Below are positions 59,060 to 64,000 of a DNA stretch of 64,000 nucleotides, piece by piece; position 1 is the stretch's first letter, and the number at the start of each line of letters is the position of its first letter. The DNA is from Micropterix aruncella (lineage: Eukaryota > Arthropoda > Insecta > Lepidoptera > Micropterigidae): positions 31,388,278-31,452,277 of the forward strand of contig OX155952.1 in NCBI GenBank assembly GCA_944548615.1, given 5' to 3'. The notes under the pieces are model-generated. The model was not told where the DNA came from and did not search any database. It worked only from the letters and a program-made list of their open reading frames with translations. The translations under genes were made by a program, and so were the position numbers.

Positions 59060-60020
59060 GTCGGCATTATGATGGATTTAACTCGTGAAAATATTCCCCG
59101 TATGATTCGATATGTAATTTGACAGCTCAGCAGAGTATCGCCCGATTCCAAACAAGGTCGCCTGCCCACCGCTGTCAAATACAAAAACATTGATGCTGTG
59201 CTCCGTATGATCAAAAGAGACAGGCATGGGACCTCCCTTGACATTCGGGCATCCTTAAGCATAGGCATGGATCAGATAAAATTTGTCATACACAAACATT
59301 TGTCTATGAGAAAGCTGTGCTCGCGGTGAATCCCTTACAATTTAAACGAGGCTTAAAAAAAGGGACGTGTGACGTGATGTAAAGCCATGCTTACCAGATT
59401 CAACGAAGAGGCGCCAAATTCGGTATAGAACTTAGCAACAGGTAACGAAACATGTATTTGAATTTACAGCTACGAGCCCGAAACAAAGTAGCAATCGACC
59501 GTTTGGGTCTTTCAAGATGAGTCGAACCCAACCAAAGTCAACGCCTGCAAAGTGCCACGAAAGGGATGATCGCACTATTTTTAGGAAACCTAGACACGCG
59601 GCTACTGTTTCTTTGGGAAATCATCATATTTTGAACGCTGATTGGCACACGACCGATTACTTGCCGAAAGCTATTGACTAACTCCGTAAAAGCAACCGTC
59701 AACGCGCATCATTTTGCACCATTCAAAGTCCTCTCACGGCTAGACAGACGAACGAATTTAGTCTAGTAGACGAACGAAAAACGCAGAATTCATGAGCGTG
59801 ACTCATACTCGTAGAACTCATAAACTCATCCTCCATACAATCCCGACTTGGCACCTTGTGACTTTTCCTTGTTCCCCAAAATTAAAAAGCAATTACGCGG
59901 TCAACGATTTTCATTGCCCGAAGAGGAGGAGTCACTACGGAGGAGTGGAATGAATATTATACCAAAAAACGTATGAAAAGTGTACGCGCACACGAAGAAT
60001 ATTTTGAGAAACAAAAAATT
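59060..60020 (+). pseudogene. mariner transposase relic
   Basis: Broken plus-strand frames give 'YKNIDAVLRMIKRDRHGTSL', 'DIRASLSIGMDQIKFVIHKH' (helix-turn-helix part), 'TGNETCIYNLQ' (the T-G-D-E-x-x-I site, with the catalytic Asp changed), 'SATKGMIALFLGNLDTRLLF', and near 59835-59870 the sequence for Y-N-P-D-L-A-P-C-D-F, the last catalytic region of DD34D mariners. Many stops and shifts show it is dead. Confidence 0.85.
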
Positions 60021-61579
60021 GATATTTGGCCATTCATTGTATTTTTTTTCTCGTTTATTCCGAAAACGTTTAGTGTTGACCTCATAGTATAAATGTATGC
60101 TGAAGTGTATATCTACTTCTTTTTTTACCCTCTACTGATCTAATGTTAAAATAGTTGTCCTATCTAGCATCTTTACCTACACCTGCTAGCATAACTTATT
60201 TGATTTTTGGTTACGCATTATATTTACCCATGTAAGTACTAGATACCTACAACAGCCACAGATTCGATTTCTAAAACATATATTTATTTTTATTCCTAAT
60301 TTAGTCTAGCCTAGCATGTTTTCCTGTCTAGTTTTTAGTACAGCAGTGGTTAGGAATGGCTTGATTACGACATCAATTTTCTGTGGCATAGTTTGAAAAT
60401 CAAATATTTTACTCCCCATGCGAAAACATCTTCCATATGAAATCTTGGCACATGTGTATTCTCTGTCTTCTCTCTTTGATCAAAACGTTGCATTTTTTTT
60501 CTCTTCTCTTTGATAAACATATGCACCCACATAAAACCTATAACAATCCTAGATTCGAAGAGACTTTGTACTATTACTATAAAAGAACCCTTCCAATTCT
60601 GTTTTTGATCATTATAAAATACACTGATATATTCCTCTCTGGTCACCGAATGAAACAGAATCCCCTTGAGGAAAGCCCCTCCCTTCTTGTCTAGTTGAAA
60701 TAATTAATTTAATGCACTTTTCCACTTCGTGTATTGCGTATTGCGTCGCGACGCTCGGCGCCAACTGTAGTACCTGTGTAGGTATAGGGTGGTCTTAAAT
60801 AAAGTCACCAACAAATAAAACGTTTCTGGAGTCAATGTTTGATCTGGCAGGTTTTTGATGTACATACAGTAAACTATCTACTCGTATAAGTACTTATAAT
60901 AAAAGTCTTTTTAGAAAGATTACACTGACATAAAAACTTCCAGCAGTCGCAATGGTAAAATCTATGAGTCATTTGCCAGTAGTCTAGAAATAATGGTGTA
61001 TCATGCGTATTTGCAATGCGTTAAAATGCAAATGGTTAGGTTCTCGCGAAACAAGACACAACTGACGCGTGGCAATCAGTAGTCATAACAACAAAAAGGT
61101 TGCAACTTCTCTGTGTGAGAGCAGTTTTGTCGCGTGTTAATAGATGGCGCGGCCGTCGATTTGAAGCGTTATCGATCGATCAAACGCAATCAATGTAGTC
61201 ATTTTATTGTCGTCGTAGAAAGCATTCCAAGATTGCCATCTTAATGGGCTTGTTGGTTTAATGCGGGTGAATGCCTCTGGAAGGATTGATGATGGAGGGA
61301 TGATTTCAGGGTTTGCATGCAAAATTAGGCGCCTGACGGATAAGAAAAAGGAGAACGGGAAATAAAGGAGTGACGGGATCTGCCATTTACTAACTCGAAA
61401 GAGCTCGAGATTTAAATCGGAAGGGTTCTGATCGTGTTATCCCTTCGGGAAGGAGGTGAACCTGATTGGAAGGTAGTATGCGACGAGCGCGGTTAGTGAG
61501 AATGCAACGTATTAAATACATTCAATTCATCGTTTACACAAATACACTAAACGGCGAAAATTCAATGCGATTTCGGCCC
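60021..61579. other. DNA without a recognised gene
   Basis: Several open frames on both strands around 60365-60690 overlap each other and have no recognised motif or splice signals. Confidence 0.4.
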
Positions 61580-62000
61580 AACAAGGCATTTATAAACCAA
61601 ATATCAAGTCTAACTCCAATATTTTGAGGTTGATATATGGCTAGTGCGCCCCCTGGAGGCCAATTTCAACCGCAATTTTTTAAATTCTTGCCATGACCGA
61701 ATAAAGCCAGCATGTCAAATTTCAGCTCAAACGGATTAAGCGTTTGGGCACTGTCGTCCCAGTATACCAGACAGTAGCGTCTCTTAAAAAAAATTGAAAA
61801 CGAAGCGAGCTATGTAACGAGTCGAAGGGCTCGCATATGGCCGCCACGTGTCTACTACTCCGCCAACGCAGATGTTCAAACTTTTGATAAATTCGTCAAC
61901 CTTCGCACGCGCGTAACGCTAACCAAGGGCGTTCGTCGGGACGTACCCCTCTGCTCACTTCCCTCGCACCCTATCCCCGCAACACCCTGTCGCTCACATA
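61580..62000. repeat. Dispersed repeat shared with 29700-30175
   Basis: It shares 'agtataccagacagtagc' and the following spacing, and ends in a similar C-rich block. Unknown type. Confidence 0.5.
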
Positions 62001-62108
62001 CAGAGTTGGGGTTACAAAATGGATATTTCCGTATTCATCAAAAAACAAAAATGTTGCGCGTTCACAATACTTTCCCTTTTTGTTGGTTGGTGAACTGGGA
62101 AAGTTTGT

Positions 62109-62388
62109 TTGTTTGTTTGTTTCTACTTTTTATTGTGAAATCACAATGGGAAGGTTTATTATCATATGACAATCTCTTACAACCAACCTTACTATGACGT
62201 GTGTGCGTGTAGCATGTGTGTAAGTGTGTGTCTTGTTTCTTTGTGTGTGTAGTGTGCCTTTGATCGACAGCATTGAAAATGCAATTCCGTTAATTTTATA
62301 CCATCGGAAATGGGGACCCATCCGGGAATCGAACCCGGGACCTTACAATGTAAGATCAGGTGACCTAACCACTAATGCCACCGGGCTG
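62109..62388 (-). mobile_element. tRNA-derived SINE, full copy, minus strand
   Basis: The reversed tail (tttg)n at 62103-62123 is followed by the reversed body and the tRNA-like head ('gggaatcgaacccggg' at 62329-62344 is the B box in reverse). It has the same layout as 21233 and 50165. It could be mistaken for a minus-strand tRNA gene, but it lacks a proper anticodon arm. Confidence 0.88.
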
Positions 62389-63150
62389 TAAAACTGTTAG
62401 ATATGTTTATTTCATTATAAGTCATTAACATTAGGGACTTTACATACGTACGCACCCTGTACTGATCCCAGCGTGTTTATTTGGGAAATGCTTTTGGACT
62501 CCTTGCCAAATATTTCTCTTAAAATGTGGCGATTCCGCGCCCGTTTTAATGTGTGACGGATTTATTGCGGCGACGGATTAGATTGTGGGCGGCGCGGCGC
62601 AGGCGCGCTTCTGTCATTCATTATTAGCACTGCCACGCGAAATATATTGTTATTCTCAGCAGATATAGCACTTTGTACAATATCCTACGCTATTTTGATA
62701 ACATAAACATCATTTAACTTTTATGGCATCTAAGTAGGTACCTAAGCGCCTAAACAGTCACCTTTTAATTCCGGTGCAATGTCCATATCAAACAATCTCA
62801 GCAAACGCTACACGCTCGATATTTATCGTGATATTTGGATCGTAATGCAGGATCATGATATATATTTTTTTTGGTAGTAGTCTTTATTCATAAAATAAAT
62901 ACAAATTACATGTCACAGTTCCCTACTAATGCTAGTGCCTTTTCAGTGGGTAACTAACAATAATATGTTTAGGTATATCTGACTTATTATACTTATATTA
63001 ACCTATTATACTTATATTAACTATTATAACTTTTTACGTTAAGTAGATGTATTGATTTCCTAACCTAACCTAAACTAACCTATATTTCCTATAATAACTA
63101 GCTGAATATACACTGTTAGGTTACCGAGCGTGTAATATAGCGAAGTTAGG
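62389..63150. other. DNA without a recognised gene
   Basis: A GC-rich patch lies at about 62570-62615. A block at about 62802-62862 ('tcgtgatatttgga', 'gcaggatcatgatat') recurs at 63236-63298 inside the MITE. Confidence 0.45.
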
Positions 63151-63151
63151 T

Positions 63152-63535
63152 CCCGAAGTTTAATGACAAATACGCCAGCGAAATTTAATGACAAATACGC
63201 AGCAGCGAGATTTCACAATTTAGAATGAAAGACTGTGGCGAATGCTACGCGCTCGATATGTATCGTGATATTTGGATTGTGTTGCAGGATCATGATATTC
63301 ACTGAGCATGTAATACAGCGTATCACGGATCGTGATACCGATCACAGGATTTATAGAACTCCAGAAACCCAAGATCTAGATGAAGTATCTCGCGATATAT
63401 ATCGAGCGTCTAGTCTCTTGTCGATATATAAATAAATAAATATCACGATAAATGCATTGTGAAGTCTTGCTGCTGCAGACTCTATGTATAGTGCACCAAA
63501 TATAAGCTGGCGTATTTGTCATTAAAACTTCAGGA
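63152..63535. mobile_element. MITE-like inverted-repeat element
   Basis: 'gaagtttaatgacaaatacg' at the left is the near-exact reverse complement of 'cgtatttgtcattaaaactt' at the right. The left end repeats part of this block once more in tandem. The middle has the palindromic 'tatcacggatcgtgata'. No target duplication was identified. Confidence 0.6.
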
Positions 63536-64000
63536 TCTTTTTCGCACCTATCGCAAAAGGTCTAAATACCTGACGTGTTTGGGATAAATTGCCTTTATCC
63601 GAATTAAATAATAATAAATGTTTGTATTTCATAAACATGAAACACAAACATTAATAAAAAATCTTCTTCCGCATCAGCCAGTGACAACAGAAATTATTAT
63701 TATTTTACGACTAGAAAAAGAGGGCAATAGTGTCGAGTGTCGTAGGAGCCTTGTCTGTATCATCAGCTGAGTTGTCAGAATCCAAGTCAGAAACCAATTG
63801 AAAAAAAAAACAAAATGCATGCATTGTAACGTCGCAACTGACGGCGCGCACGCTTTGCGCGTGATTTCCATCTCAGGAAATATGAGCGTATAAAAAAATT
63901 AAAGCACAGAAAATTAAGTTTAAGACTCCTATTCAAAATGTACCAACAAAAAAATGCGAGAATTCTCTATTGAAAAGCTAGGAACGACATCGATGATTTG
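63536..64000. other. DNA without a recognised gene
   Basis: Nothing recognised up to the window end. Confidence 0.4.

Noticed and set aside
62318..62388. tRNA-like sequences here and at 21233, 35133 and 50165
   Set aside because: They have A- and B-box similarity but no proper anticodon arm, and each except the fragment at 35133 is followed by the same SINE body, so they are SINE heads rather than tRNA genes.

Overview
The window is insect genomic DNA, probably lepidopteran. It is AT-rich, has spliced exons with GT-AG introns, and is densely filled with insect-type mobile elements: Penelope-like, BEL/Pao, jockey/R1/I-type LINEs, Tc1 and mariner relics, tRNA-derived SINEs and many foldback MITEs. 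The lepidopteran assignment is an inference from the repeat types.

The only host gene I can support lies on the minus strand between 14012 and 3113. Five internal exons (14012-13670, 13465-13285, 11208-10998, 9733-9535, 3267-3113) have good splice sites, and every reading phase matches across the four introns, giving 363 codons. The product starts with a very acidic stretch, continues through a basic linker with furin-like sites, and ends inside a TNF-ligand domain. It is best read as an insect TNF ligand of the Eiger type. The exon(s) with the membrane anchor and the last exon(s) of the TNF domain were not found; the 3' end probably lies beyond base 1.

The introns of this gene hold most of the first 14 kb: two Tc1 relics (11655-12720 and 9973-10640), a jockey-like LINE relic (7680-8370), a nearly complete Penelope-like element (ORF 3802-6540) between two long (TA)n arrays, and two copies of a noncoding retroposon family, each close behind a 5' splice site.

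From 14 to 38 kb no host exon was found. The region holds foldback MITEs of several families (TA, TTA and 8-bp target duplications), a hAT-type MITE, LINE relics with RNase H and zinc-knuckle remnants, SINEs, a short tandem repeat and more copies of the retroposon family. One of those copies sits inside an R1-like LINE reading frame.

From 38969 to 46439 lies a complete and apparently young BEL/Pao LTR retrotransposon on the minus strand. It has two 848-bp LTRs, a 5-bp target duplication, a primer-binding site for tRNA-Tyr, a polypurine tract and one 1838-codon gag-pol ORF.

From 46.4 to 64 kb there are LINE relics, SINEs (one split by a Harbinger-like MITE), a long (TA)n array, a retroposon copy with a 15-bp target duplication beside a mariner relic, and a terminal MITE. 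The remaining DNA shows no gene that I can support.

The most interesting unexplained signal is the family of about 0.61-0.71 kb GC-rich noncoding elements. It has at least six copies, and four of them are flanked by 12-15 bp direct repeats.
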